Shown in pieces: positions 1-11,155 of a stretch of DNA of 64,000 bases (position 1 is its first letter; every line of letters begins with the position of its first letter). Below the pieces are notes generated by a model. The model saw nothing but the letters and a program-made list of their open reading frames with translations, made no database searches and was not told the origin of the DNA. This stretch comes from Agapanthus africanus. Its lineage: Eukaryota; Streptophyta; Magnoliopsida; Asparagales; Amaryllidaceae. Where the stretch lies: contig CM057346.1 in the NCBI GenBank assembly GCA_030015575.1, forward strand, positions 560,610,315 to 560,674,314, given 5' to 3'. Made by a program: the position numbers and the translations under genes.

Positions 1-429
1 CTTGGTCAAATTATTGTTTTATGGTTTCTAAACAATATATGAAGAGATGGTTGATTTGTTGTTTAAGAAAATTTGAGATTTTAAAGAAATGAGAATCGGA
101 AATAGGAATAACTCCGCTTCCATCGAGTTTTGAGAAGAGAGTGTTTTAGATTAGAAATGTAGGAGGGGAGAGGGGACTTACTGATTGATTATAGGGGGGA
201 GGTAGAGGAATATTTCAAAGGCATCGTGGAGTTGCGTCGTCGCCGGAGTTGTCTCAAAATGTCGCCGGAACTTTGACCTTGGCTAACTCCACCTGTACAA
301 CTTCTTGGACTTGGAAAATTTAAAGAGTTTTGGCAATGGATTTCTGAATGAGGAGGGCTAGGGTGTATGGTGGTATTTATAGGAGAAATTAGGGTTTAGG
401 ATATTGAAATGAGAATTCAAAATGAATTA
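1..429. other. Left edge, no recognised gene
   Basis: This stretch lies just outside the AT-rich array. It contains a short GC-richer patch with GCCGGAGTTG/GTCGCCGGAA around 240-275 and a weak TATA-like run (tatttata) near 373-380. I found no long reading frame with a recognisable product. It could be the edge of a host promoter or of another transposable element, but nothing in the sequence decides this. Confidence 0.3.
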
Positions 430-3400
430 AAATTTGGTTTTAAGTTTGTTATAGTACACAGATTTGTGCCATTTTCAGAAATCTAAAAGTTTTAGTCTTC
501 TTTTTGCTTTTCAACATTTTGTTTGCTAGCACACATAAATTATGAAATTTTCAGTTTTCTTCGCGTTATCCATATTTTTGTTGCTATAACACACAAATAT
601 CACAAATTTTTTTAAAATTCAGAAATTTTGTGTTTTATTCGGTTTATCAATGTTTTTCTTGCTATAGCTTACGAACTTTGCGAAATTTCAAAAATCCTGA
701 AATTTATTTTTTGTTTTTTAATATTATGTTTGTTATATCTTGCAATATCATATGAAAATTATGAAATATTTTAGAAAACCGCAATTTTTCTGAGTTATCA
801 ATATTTTGCTACACATCAAAATCTCTAAATTCTAAAAAAACCTAAAGTTTCTAATTTTATTCAGTTTCTTAATATTTTGCTTGCTATATGGCACACAAAT
901 ACAACGAATTTTGTAAAAATGTTAAAATCTTCAGTTTTGTTCGGGTTTTCAATAGTTTAAATGCCGTAGCACTTGAAAATTGTGTTATTTTCAGAAATCC
1001 TAAAATTATCAGTTTCCTTCGGTTCATCAATATTTTTCATGCTATAACACGGAAATCGTGAAATTTTAAGAAATCCTAAATTATCAGTTCTCCTCGGTTT
1101 ATCAATATATTACTGGCTAGAGTACACAAAAGTATGAAATTTTCAAAAATCCTAAAATCTTCAATTTTTATTTGTTTTTTCAATATTTTTCTTGCTTCAC
1201 CAAACTTTTAATAATCCCGAAATTTTTCGAATATCCAAAATTTCTGTTTTATTCAGTTTTGCAATATTTAGCTTCCTATGAAATTTTTAGAATATCCAAA
1301 ATTTCTGTTCTATTCAGTTTTGCAATATTTTGCTTGTTATATAACAATAAAATCATCAAATTTTATCGAAAGTCTAGAATCCTAAATTTTTTAATTTTCA
1401 TCGGTTTATCAATATTTTTCTTGTTGTACTTTAAGATCGCAAAATTTTCAAAAACCTTAAAATTTTATTTTTTCAGTATTTTTTTGCTATAAAACCGTCG
1501 CGAAATTTTCAGAAATACACAATCTTTTGTTTACTTCGCATACGAAGACCGCGAAAATTTCAGAAATGCTTAAATTTTCAGTTTTATTCAATTTTTTAAT
1601 ATTGTCTTCTATAGCATACTAATATCAAAAAATTCATAAATCCAAAATATTTACATTTTTCGTTTTTTCAATATTGTAATTGCTATACACGGAAAACGCA
1701 AAATTTTCATAAATCCCATTATTTTCTGTTTTCTTCGCTTTATCAATATTTTGGTTATTATAACACACGAAAATCGCAAAATTTTCAAATTTCTATAATT
1801 GTATGTTTTCTTCGATTTATTAATATTTTGGTTAATATAACACTTGAAAATTGCAAAACTTTCAAAAATCCTATAATTTTTAGTTTACTCCGGTCTATCA
1901 ATATAGCACTTGAATATAGCTAAATTCTTAAATATCCTACAATTTTTAGTTTTTATTGGTTTTTCAATATTTTTCCATCTATCGCACACAAAAAACCACG
2001 AAAATTTTAAAATAGTGAAATTTTCCGTTTTCTTCGATTTTTCACTGTTCTGTTTGCTATATCACAATTTAAAATATCGCAAAATAGAGTGGAATTTTTA
2101 GAAATACTAACATATTTAGTTTTCTTCAGTTTATGAATATTTTGCTTGCTATATCACATGAATATAACGAAATTTTTAAATATACTAAACTTTTAGTTTT
2201 CATTGGTTTTTCAATATATACCTTATATATGAAAATCACAAAATTTTCATAAACCCGAAATTTTCTGTTTTCTTTGATCTTTTAGTATTTTAATTGCTAT
2301 AATAGGTAAATCTCGAAATTTTCATAGTCTTGATATTTTCCATTTCTTCGATTGTCAATTATTTGATTCCTATAGCACATGAATATCACAAAGTTTTTAG
2401 AAATCCTAAAATTTTCAGTTTTGTTTTGTTATTTTATTATAGCACGCGAAAATCGTGAAATTTTCAAAAATCCTTTATGTTTCTGTATTCGAAGATTTAT
2501 CAATATATTTCTTACTATATACCACATAAAAATAGTGAAATTTTCAGTTTTCTTCATTTCTCAATATTTTTTTTGATATATAGCATACAAAAATTATGAA
2601 ATTTCAAATATTCAAAAATAATTAGGTTCCCTTGGTTTATAAATATTTTGCTTTGCTTAGGATACGAATTTTGCGAAATTTTCGCTAATCCTAAAGTTTT
2701 AGTTTTTTTGGTCTTTCAATATTTTGTTTGTTATTACGCCCGAAAATCATGAAATTTTTTAATTTTCTTTGTATTTTCAATATTTTCGTTGGTATGACAA
2801 ACAAAAATTCCGAAATTTTCTTTTTGGTTCCGTTTTCATGTTTTTCTTGGTAGCATACGAAAATCGTGAGTAATTCTGAATTTTTTTTTTGTTTTTCGAT
2901 ATTTTGTTTGCTATATCATACGAAAATTCTTAAATTTATAGTAATATCAAATTTTCCAAGTCATAAATATTTTGCTCGCTATAGCATACCAAAATCGCTA
3001 AATTCTCAAAAATCCTAAAATTTCTAATTTTCTTCGCTGCATCAAAATTTAGCTTGCAAGACAGTAAATAAATACTTATTTCGACGGTAATTTACCGTCG
3101 AAATAGGTCTATTTCTTCGGGACACCCCAAATAGCCACGAAGGAATGCCGACGCACTGGGTTGTGTCGCAATAGGTTATTTCCATGGTTAACATTCGTTG
3201 CAATAAGTTAATCTACTTCGACGGCTATTTCCCGTTAAAATAGTAATTTTCTCGACAGACATAACACGTCGAAATATATAAGGTTTTTATGTTAAAAATG
3301 GTAAAATTACTAGTTTTATTCGATATTTTACTAGTTTTCTCGACAGACTTAACACGTCAAAATTTTAAGAAATCTTAAAATATTTCTTCGATATTTTACT

Positions 3401-4130
3401 TGCTATTGTACACAAAAATTACAAAATTTTCAAAAAATAGTAAAATTACTAGTTTTCCGTAGTTTATCAATACTTTGCTTGTGAAAATCCTGAAATCTTT
3501 AGAAAGCTTATAATTTTTCAGTTTTCTTCGGTTTTTCAATATTTTACTTGCTATATAGTACAAAAAAATCGCAAAAGTTTTAGAAATATTAAAATTTTAT
3601 GTTTTCTTTAGTTTTTAAATATTTTGCTTGAGTATACGAAATTTTATCGATTTCTCAGTTTGTCTATATTTTTCTTGTTATATCATACGGAAATTATGAA
3701 ATTTTCTGAGATTCTAAAATTTTTATTTTCATTGGTTATCAGTAAATTTTTTGCTATAGTACTTTGAGATAAAGAAATTTACAGAATTCATAAAGTTTTA
3801 TATTTTCTTTGGTATTTCAATGTTTTGTTCGCTAAAACATAAATATCGCCAAATTTTCAGAAATCAACAATTTTATGCTTTTTTCGCTTTATCAATATTT
3901 TATTTATAGCACGTGAAATTTGCAAAATTTTAAAAAAATCCTACAATTTTTTGTTTTCTTCGATTTATTAATATTTTGCTTGCTATTGGCTACAAATGTG
4001 GGGGAATTTTCATTTTTCGATTTTTGTTTTCTGTAGTACATGAAAACCACAAAATTTTCAGATTTGCAAAGTTTTCTGTTTTCCTCGGTATATCTATTAG
4101 ATCATGTAGATATGTTACTGTTAATTATTG
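430..4130. repeat. Degenerate AT-rich tandem array, about 75-bp unit
   Basis: A phrase close to TCAATATTTTGCTTGCTATA recurs near 565, 640, 715, 800, 870, 945, 1030 and 1095 and on to about 3970, giving a spacing of about 70-85 bp. Between copies runs CACGAAAATCGCGAAATTTT, then AGAAATCCTAAAATTTTCAG and TTTTCTTCGGTTT. Copies differ by many substitutions and small indels, so this is an old minisatellite or satellite array of several dozen units. Its short reading frames (for example at 1172, 1910 and 2379) are by-products of the low-complexity repeat and are not genes. Confidence 0.8.
3060..3300. mobile_element. Palindromic CACTA-like fragment within the array
   Basis: The AT-rich array is interrupted by sequence of different composition. 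It contains a 14-bp perfect inverted repeat (3077-3090 and 3092-3105, arms TATTTCGACGGTAA and TTACCGTCGAAATA). Related TTCGACGG and CACGTCGAAAT motifs follow at about 3229, 3274 and 3350. Short TTCGACGG-type inverted motifs are typical of subterminal regions of plant CACTA (Spm-like) transposons. No CACTA terminus, target duplication or transposase is visible, so the assignment is tentative. Confidence 0.4.
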
Positions 4131-4600
4131 TTTTTTCCAAAGGCGAGAGGCAAAAGCCCAAATTTTATATATTTTATATTATATGTTGTTGATATATTAA
4201 GTTGTTAATGTAATGATGCACTGAAAATGACTATCGGCGTCCACAACTGATCGATGGCAGCAAGGACAAGATGACATGACAGTCAAGCAACAAGTACGAT
4301 TAGGAGCAGCAACAACAGCTATGGTGACAGCTATGTTGGCAGCCTGTGAGGCAGCTACGACTTAGGCCAGTCGAGAGGTTAGGCCAAGGCAGATTGCACG
4401 GTTGTGGTCGTTATTGATAAATGTGAGAGTGTGACGGTCGGCTGTGGTCGCAATGCCAACGGTAAACATCAACAACAGCGTTGCCAACTGATGGAGGTTG
4501 AGATCTCCCTCAGATGTTTTCCTCTGTCAATCTGGTAGCGAGCGTCTTGGACTGTTGAGATTTGATGTGGTTGTTGTTGAGCGTGTGGATCTTAATGGGT
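4131..4600. other. Flank between array and element O, no gene seen
   Basis: Unique-looking sequence rich in CAG/CAA words on the plus strand around 4255-4360. No reading frame of useful length and no repeat boundary is visible. It should be the genomic flank of the outermost element O. A target duplication cannot be tested, because the other end of O lies outside the window. Confidence 0.35.
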
Positions 4601-4756
4601 TGATGTTGGAGTTGAATTCGAGCTACCTGCAAGTGAAGTCCCGGGGTGGGCGACCACCGTAGGACCCTCCGACGATCAAGTTAGTGCCGAGGAATATGAG
4701 CAGAGTAGCGGCGTATTGGAATGAATTTGAGTTATCTGAATCATTTGGAAGAGGGG

Positions 4757-4764
4757 TTTATATA
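4757..4764 (-). promoter_or_regulatory. TATA box in element O LTR
   Basis: The minus strand reads TATATAAA followed by CCCC, a good plant LTR TATA box, placed where the R region would start about 30 bp downstream toward 4730. Confidence 0.55.
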
Positions 4765-4977
4765 GTGGTCGCGTGGAGCGAGCGGGTGCGAGATCACCGC
4801 CGTCAGTTACGCCCCAGCGTTATCCTCGCATTAATGGCGGGATACGCCCATTAATGGGGGAACGCGCCAGCGTGGGATGCGGAACGTGGGGAGGCGGATA
4901 TCTCGCCCTAGCGAGATACGCGGAGCCGTTGCGGGGGCGCTTGGGTTCCGCGCTCTCGGTTGATCGGGGAAGCCAAG

Positions 4978-5115
4978 GAAGCTCGGCCTGACAGATGGCT
5001 CGGAGACGAGCAAGGAGACCGAAGAAGCTCGGCCTGTCAGATGGCTCGGATATGAGCAAGGAGACCGAGGAAGCTCGGTCTGTCAGATGGCTCGGAGACG
5101 AGCAGTGAGGCTGAG
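4978..5115. repeat. Three 46-bp tandem repeats in U3 of element O
   Basis: The unit begins AAGCTCGGCCTGTCAGATGG and continues CTCGGAGACGAGCAAGGAG. Three successive copies with a few substitutions are present, followed by a partial copy. Each carries GCTCGG...CGAGC, a short self-complementary core. Promoter-proximal repeats of this kind are common in LTR U3 regions. Confidence 0.7.
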
Positions 5116-5320
5116 GAAGCTCAGAGAAGAGCCGTTGGTAGTTTTCTAGGTGAAGGTGGAAAGTACTCAGGGAGGTCTCCTGAAAGGTCGGACACTTTCT
5201 CGAGGCGAGGTCCTAAGGAATGCCCCTAATGCAACTCATTTATTCCACCTCCGTAGCCTTCGGGACACGTCATCTGCCACGTGTCGTAATCTGAGGAAAT
5301 GGCACTTGTGAGCATCATCA

Positions 5321-5335
5321 TTAGCCCCCACTCTC
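5321..5335 (-). other. Polypurine tract of element O
   Basis: On the minus strand GAGAGTGGGGGCTAA lies immediately before the LTR start TGATGATGC. This is the expected purine-rich primer for plus-strand DNA synthesis and fixes the orientation of element O. Confidence 0.6.
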
Positions 5336-5456
5336 GTTCCAACTTATTTATGGGTCGGGTCAAGAGCGACCTGCTCGGTTTTTCTTCGGCTCAGTTTGGC
5401 ACCAAGAGTTAGAATGTGGATCGTCTAGGAACGACATGGCGTTTGGAGGTTGCATC
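5336..5456 (-). other. Internal tail of element O left of insertion A
   Basis: About 120 bp lie between the polypurine tract of O and the start of element A. No reading frame is seen. The last five bases, gcatc (5452-5456), compare with acgtc at 21748-21752 on the far side of element A: a possible target duplication decayed by two transitions. Confidence 0.4.
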
Positions 5457-5635
5457 TGTTCCCGCCGAAATTTTGGCCCACAACCTGCTCCTTTATAAAA
5501 AAATAAAAAAAAATAAAAAATAAAATAAAAAATAATAATAAAATAAAAAATGAAGGGAAAAACTCCACATGCAAAGAATGTAACAAATGCCTCAAAGCCA
5601 AGAGTTAAAACATTGTGAAGCAACGCTTCAGATAC

Positions 5636-5815
5636 AGCGCCAAGTGCGCTGCGCCCTAAACAGCGCACCACGTGCAAAGCACGTGTGCGCTAGCGCTAAG
5701 TACGCTGCGCTCCAAGCAGTGCGCCACGTGTCATACATGTGTGCGCTAGCGCAATGTGCGCTGCCTTTTAAGTAGCGCACCACGTGCAAAGCACGGGTGC
5801 GCCAGTGCTGGAACC
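5636..5815. repeat. GCGC and CACGTG palindrome cluster in U3 of element A
   Basis: Repeated words AGCGCCAAGTGCGCT, GCGCACCACGTGCAAAGCACG and GCGCTAGCGC alternate over about 180 bp and recur in the 3' LTR at 16026-16190. CACGTG is the G-box core bound by plant bZIP/bHLH factors, so these could be promoter elements. The arrangement also folds into short hairpins. The promoter role is an inference. Confidence 0.65.
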
Positions 5816-6155
5816 TAAAAGCTCCCCAACCGTCAGATCAAAGATCTAATAACAATGATAAATCATTAATTAATTAGAATTAAATTCTGTTAAGGAAAGA
5901 TTCCTCAAAATCCTTCCAAATGACAAGATTTTACTCTGTAAATCAGAGCACCGTTGGATCAATGATCCAATGGTAAATAAAAATTACCAAAGACAATAAA
6001 TTCTGTTATGGAAAGATTTTCTCAATCTTGTTAAAAACAAGAAGATTGCCTTCTGTAAAACAGAAGCCCTAGGATCAAAGATCCAACGGTGGGGAAACAT
6101 CCCCAAATCAATCAGAGAAAAATCTCATTAACTGATTTAACAAATCAATTTGCCC

Positions 6156-6163
6156 TATATAAA
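6156..6163 (+). promoter_or_regulatory. TATA box, element A 5' LTR
   Basis: TATATAAA in the context CCCTATATAAAGGCCCC, conserved exactly in the 3' LTR at 16533-16540. Transcription would start near 6190. Confidence 0.65.
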
Positions 6164-6542
6164 GGCCCCAAGACTTCAAGTCTGATAGAGAGAAATCCCC
6201 CTACAAATTTTGAGAAAACTCAAAGAAAGAAAAGCAAGCTTTTAGCAAAAGAAGATCATTTCTTCAAAGTAAAAAACATGATTCTTGAACACAGAGATGA
6301 AATCATCCCATAAAAAGAAGAACCATCTTCTAAAAAAGATCAAGGATCTACAAAAGACCAAGGTCTTTCATAAAAGAGATCAATAGATCTCATCAAATAA
6401 TAAAGAAGAACATATTCTTCATATAGATCATTGATCTACAAAAGCAAAGCCCTTTCCAAAATAAGAACTTTTGTTCTTGAATCTTGAGGCAAAGCCTCCT
6501 TTAAAAAAAACATAAACTTGTTCTCTGATCATAAATTTGATC

Positions 6543-6905
6543 AAATGCGCTTAGCGCTATTGGAAAGTGCCTTGCACTCATGAACTGCGCTTTTGCGCTC
6601 CTTGGACCGGCGCTCAGCGCCAAAATGTGACACATGTCAATCATAGACACAACTTGCGCTTTGCGATTCTGAAACAGAGCATTGCGCTCATGGGCTGGCG
6701 CTCAACGCCAAGCGCGCTACGTGTCACTCACTGGTGCGCCACTAAACTAGCGCAACGTGCTCATAAATTGAAAGCGCAATGCGCTTATAAACCGGCGCTT
6801 AGCGCCAAGCGCGACACGTGTCCTTTTCGTGTGCGCAACTTGGCAGAAGCGCAATGCGCTTTTTAATTGGCGCAAAGCACCTGGCGCGCCACGTGGCGCG
6901 CTGTC
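6543..6905. repeat. GCGC-rich palindrome cluster in R/U5 of element A
   Basis: Short palindromes such as GGCGCTTAGCGCC, AAGCGCAATGCGCTT and GTGCCTTGCAC follow one another. The cluster ends with an 18-bp perfect palindrome at 6884-6901 (GCGCGCCACGTGGCGCGC) that is also present at 20474-20491 in the 3' LTR. It lies downstream of the TATA box, so it would be in the transcript as well as in DNA. Confidence 0.75.
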
Positions 6906-7264
6906 AGAACACACATTGTTCTGATGAATGTTATGCATTCAATACAAAACAAAAAATGCCAGGACCCAATGCTAAGCATTATTAAAAAGGGCCAAGCCCA
7001 AATAAAGGCTCAATAGCCCAGAACAATAAAATGTTAAACATTTTAATCTTATTGGACTTACCCCAATATTGGCCATAAGTCCTCAACTTATATTGAACTG
7101 AGCCCATCTGCTCACGAATATTTAACAGATCTCAGTCCCAAACTGGACTACAGATCTTCCAACCAACTCATACCGGTTCAAGGGTACATCTCTTTACTCT
7201 TATGATATCTGTCGTTGTAATCCTTCAACGTCTTCAGAGAGGTGACGGGTCCCGACAACCACAC

Positions 7265-7620
7265 ATTTCACGGACTATGGGGTCTTTAAGCCCATGGACT
7301 ACGATGTCCTTAACCTGGACTGTGAGGTCCCTTTAAACCCACGGACTACGATGTCCTTAACCTGGACTATGGGGTCCTTAAGCCCACGGACCACGATGTC
7401 CTTAACCTGGACTGTAGGGTCCTTAAGCCCACGGACCACGATGTCCTTAACCTGGACTGTGGGGTCCTTAAGCCTATGGACTATGATGTCTTTAACCTCG
7501 GACTGTGGGGTCCCTTTAAACCCACGGACTATGATGTCCTTAACCTCAGACTGTGGGGTCCCTTTAAACCCATGGGCTACAATGTCCTTAACCTTGGACC
7601 ACCATGTCCTTAAACTAGTA
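7265..7620. repeat. 45-48-bp tandem repeat in LTR A
   Basis: About eight copies of a unit containing ACTACGATGTCCTTAACC then GGACTGTGGGGTCC and TTAAGCCCATGG. The counterpart in the 3' LTR is about 20865-21160. The unit contains GGAC...GTCC and AAGCCC/GGGCT self-complementary segments. The open frames it creates encode only the repeat. Confidence 0.85.
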
Positions 7621-8198
7621 ATCAACCGCAATGCCCCTAAACTAAACAATAGAGCCCAATTGCTCTCTTGTTGGATCTAAACGATCCCGTTAAGTTGATC
7701 TTAGTCTAAAATTAGACTAACGTATCCTTAACAAACGTTTAAGTTGATCTTAGTCTCAAATGAGGCTAACGTATCCTTAAACCCAAACCCCAAACCCAAA
7801 TCTAAGAAGATACGGATTTGGACTAATCCACGCCTTACGGGCGACAACCTAACTTAGTCTCCGTATACAATCCATGGGCAACCACAAACAAAACAGATAC
7901 ACACGACACGAAGTGACCATCTGGAGAAGGAGAAAGTTGTTACCGTGATGCGGTAGCGTAATTAACTGCAGGGGCTTGCGCCTGCAGGGAAGAGCGTCCC
8001 CACAATCAAAACCCCTCAAACGAGGGGGAATCTGACGAAGTCTGCTACATCGGCCGCATCCGTTTTAACCTTCGATACATGGTGCCATAAATCAACTTGG
8101 CATCTTCAGAGAGGTGGACAGATAGCACCAATTAGCATCTGCCCCGAAATTCAGGCAAGACGAACCTGCGCGGTCTCGTCTCCGTGTTTCGGAGAACA

Positions 8199-8225
8199 GA
8201 TTCTGGCATGCCCGGTGGGACCTTT
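8199..8225 (+). other. Primer binding site-like sequence of element A
   Basis: GATTCTGGCATGCCCGGTGG follows the LTR end directly, the usual position of a tRNA primer site. CTGGCATGCCCGGTGGGAC resembles primer sites of other plant gypsy elements, but I did not assign the tRNA. Confidence 0.45.
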
Positions 8226-8347
8226 TCCTTTTTCCACTCCACACTTCGTGTGTCGTGTTCGCGAACGAATCGCGGTTTGCTATGGTTGCCTGTGGATTCG
8301 AGGTACTAAGATTTGGTGTCTTGCTCCGTGTAGAAAACAGAAGATCA

Positions 8348-11155
8348 ATGGCTTCAAACTGCACTAACTGCAATTGCAACTCTCGCTTCGTCCCGTCCGG
8401 AGGAGTGACTTATAGGCCCTAAGCGGCCTCCATCTTCGCTATGCCGGTAGAACAGGTGACTCAGGCCACCATTGGGCTATTCTTCGGGACTATGCTCCCA
8501 CCGATGAGATTCAATGCCCCAATGTCGTCGCAAGAAGCTCCAAAGAAGTCGGTCTTTGATCGGCTTACAACTACTGCGGCCCCTCTCAACGGGTCGCCCA
8601 AGTCCAATACCTCAGTTTTCAGCAAAATGGGCCAAAGCTCAAGCGGGCCCATGAAGAAGCCCGCGATACCTGAAGCGGCCATCCCGAAGTGGATAGCCAT
8701 TCCTTCTCCTAAAGTCGTCATGGCAGCTCCCCCTACTAAAGGGCCGGTCTTCATAAGACTGTCCGTTTCAGCTCCTATTCCATGCGAAGTCACGAAGGCT
8801 TCTTCCCCTGTTCGAAAGTCGGCCTTCGCAAGACTGACTATCCCCTCTCAACGGACGTTAGTCTTCGACCGGCTAGCGCCAATAACAGCCTCTCCTCAAA
8901 ACAGGGGGCATAACAAAGCCATCCCCATAGCCGAACCAACACCATCTGCGCGACATGCTCGCCGTCGTCACTGGCGCTGAGTACGGAAGGCTAGGGGCAG
9001 CTCTCCGTTTGGATTTACTCCACCAGTTCCAACGGTGGAAGTCAATGCTGCTGTTCCAACTGGGAACAACTTCGAGCTGCTTAATAGGGTGCACAGGAAT
9101 TCACCCACCGCCGTACTGAAAAGATCTCCTCCACCCGTGGGGAATGTTACAGAAACGAAGCTGGAGCAGTCCCATCAGCGGCTGTCCTCCAAAATTTACA
9201 AAGTCTGGCGACAGGTTCAGGGCTCAGTAATTGATCAAGATTACTCTCGCCGACAGAAAAAGATGAAGGTTCAGCAGGAAGAGAACCATCCTATCAAGCC
9301 ACAAAGGACGACAACTATCTGGGTGCCCGCTGCAATGGCCCCCTCAACGTCAACTGCTCAAAAGAGAAGGAGGCCAGAGAAAGCTCCTGTGACTACGGCA
9401 GACTACAAAGACGCTGAGCCCAATCGCCCTAAGCCTGGGGGCATAATGGTGCATACTGTTTATATGGCTTCCGGAAAAGAGGAAAGCCGCGCTTCTATGG
9501 GTCACTGACCGCTCACCCGATCCGTGACAAAAGCCCAGGAGCAGCAACAAAAGCATCAGAAAGTGCTAACGCAAATGGCTGCACTCACTGGGCCAAAAGA
9601 AAGCCTGGAGGCATCATCAGAGCAGCGTCATGAACAAGAAACCGATGCTGACTTCCTACGCAGAGTCCTCGAAAAGAAGGACAGAGAAGCTGCAGAACAA
9701 GCTGCCAACATAAAACGAATGGCGCTTCTCTTCCAAGACATGGTCGGGATGATGTTACAGCCGGATCCTCCAGCTGAAGATCCCCCGATCATTATTGAAG
9801 ACGACAGAGGGGAGACATCGAACCCTCCTCCGGCTCTTTCAGCAGCCAAAGAGGAAACCATCCCAAAAGCCACGCTCGATGATTATATAGCTCAACAAAT
9901 ACGGGCTCACCGAGCGAACGAAACGGCTGGCCAAGTTGTCAAGACTGGACGACCATATCCGGGCTGGTATGACCAAATAAGTTACCCGCCAGGATATACG
10001 ATCCCCAAATTCCATGTGTAAAAGGGGACAGGAAATCCCCATCAACATGTTGCTCAGTTTATGGATCTTTACGGCAATACTGGAGGTGATGATAAACTTC
10101 TACTTCGCCAGTTCGTCGGTAGTTTAGCAGACACAGCTTTTGAATGGTACTCGGAGCTTCCCGACGACTCCGTCAAAACGTTTACAGAAATGGAGTTGCT
10201 ATTCACTCAACGGTTCGCAAGCGCCAGCGAACGCACCCCGATCACGGCATTGATCAACGCCAGAGTAAAGCCGGGAGAGACGTGGGTGCAATATGCAATC
10301 CGGTGGCGGAACCTATGGTCGAAATGTGAACAGCGCATCGAAGAAGCTCCTGCCGTGGGCATGTTCATGTGGACCCTTGACCCTCAGTCGACTATCTCCC
10401 AATTCATGATGTTTTTCAAGCCGACCATGTTCCAAGCCTTGATTGACAAGTTGGCCCAAATGGACCAGATGGGCCACAGACCATCTCCTTCAAAGACGGA
10501 TCCTCGGACTGAAAAGGGGAAAGGAAAAGCGACTTTCATCGCCAATACTCAACAACAGCCGAGCAACTTAAAGCCGTTTGCTCGCCAAAACAATATGCGT
10601 CCACGCCCATCCTTCGAGGAAAGACTGGGACGTCCTTACTCGTTTCCTCAGGATAAAACGAGGAGACTGTTCGAGCTGGCAGTGCGCAACAGACTCATCA
10701 ATATGCCAGATCCAAAACGTCCGTTGCAGCCAGACGATGTCAACAATCCTAATTACTGCCCTTACCACCAAGCAGTAAGACATCCAATCGAAGATTGCTT
10801 CGTCTTCAAAGGCTGGATTGGAGACCAATATCAACAAGGCAAGTTCACATTATCCGAAAACTGGAAGGTGAACTCGCCACAACCTCACGCCCCTAAAAAA
10901 GTGAACGTGCCGGGGGCATCATGCTCATTCATAAGGGAAGCCCCATGGGAAGTTGTTCTTTCGGCGAAGACGAAAAGAATGCTGAAGGATCTCCAAACGT
11001 GCCCGACAATCAGGTGGAAAAATCCAATGGAACCCGAGATCATCGAGGGAATGCTGGAACCGCGCCCAACTACAAAATTGGTGGTGATAGTCAAAGCGCT
11101 CACACCCAACCGTCAAAGTCTTCGAAGAAGAAGAAGAAGACCCAAAAGCCCGTGA
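8348..11155 (+). pseudogene. gag: Element A gag, single frame with four nonsense codons
   Basis: The frame opens at ATG 8348 (Cys-rich MASNCTNCNCN), stops at 8420-8422, restarts from ATG 8441 and is interrupted again at 8978-8980, 9506-9508 and 10019-10021, all in one frame. The N-terminal part repeats the motif (S/V)-x-F-x-(R/K)-(L/M): KSVFDRL, TSVFSKM, GPVFIRL, KSAFARL and TLVFDRL. The segment 10061-10450 matches the Retrotrans_gag capsid fold (AFEWYSEL, LFTQRFA and IRWRNL). A CPYHQAVRHPIEDC motif near 10758, of the C-x2-H type common in Tat/Athila gag, follows. The frame ends at 11155. A related protein is encoded by element B. Confidence 0.8.

Larger units (their letters stand above)
4601..5320 (-). 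repeat. Element O 3' LTR
   Basis: On the minus strand the sequence opens with TGATGATGCTCACAAGTG directly after a polypurine tract and closes with CTCCAACATCA, giving TGATG/CATCA terminal inverted repeats. A TATA box (TATATAAA, plus-strand positions 4757-4764) sits about 560 bp into the LTR, leaving roughly 130 bp for R and U5. A 46-bp repeat occupies 4978-5115 in U3. The left end is the least certain point, because the partner LTR is outside the window. Confidence 0.6.
5457..8198 (+). repeat. Element A 5' LTR
   Basis: 2742 bp, TG...CA ends. It aligns with 15845-16898 and 20112-21747. Notable parts are a GCGC/CACGTG palindrome cluster in U3 (about 5636-5815), a TATA box at 6156-6163, a second palindrome cluster in the transcribed part (6543-6905), and a 45-48-bp tandem repeat (about 7265-7620). 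The repeats produce false reading frames on both strands. Confidence 0.88.

Noticed and set aside
1..4200. Phe/Ile/Lys-rich small ORFs in the left array
   Set aside because: They reflect AT-rich repeat composition and are not conserved between units.
7294..7680. 128-codon ORF and its minus-strand partner
   Set aside because: They translate the 45-48-bp LTR repeat only, on both strands and in both LTRs.
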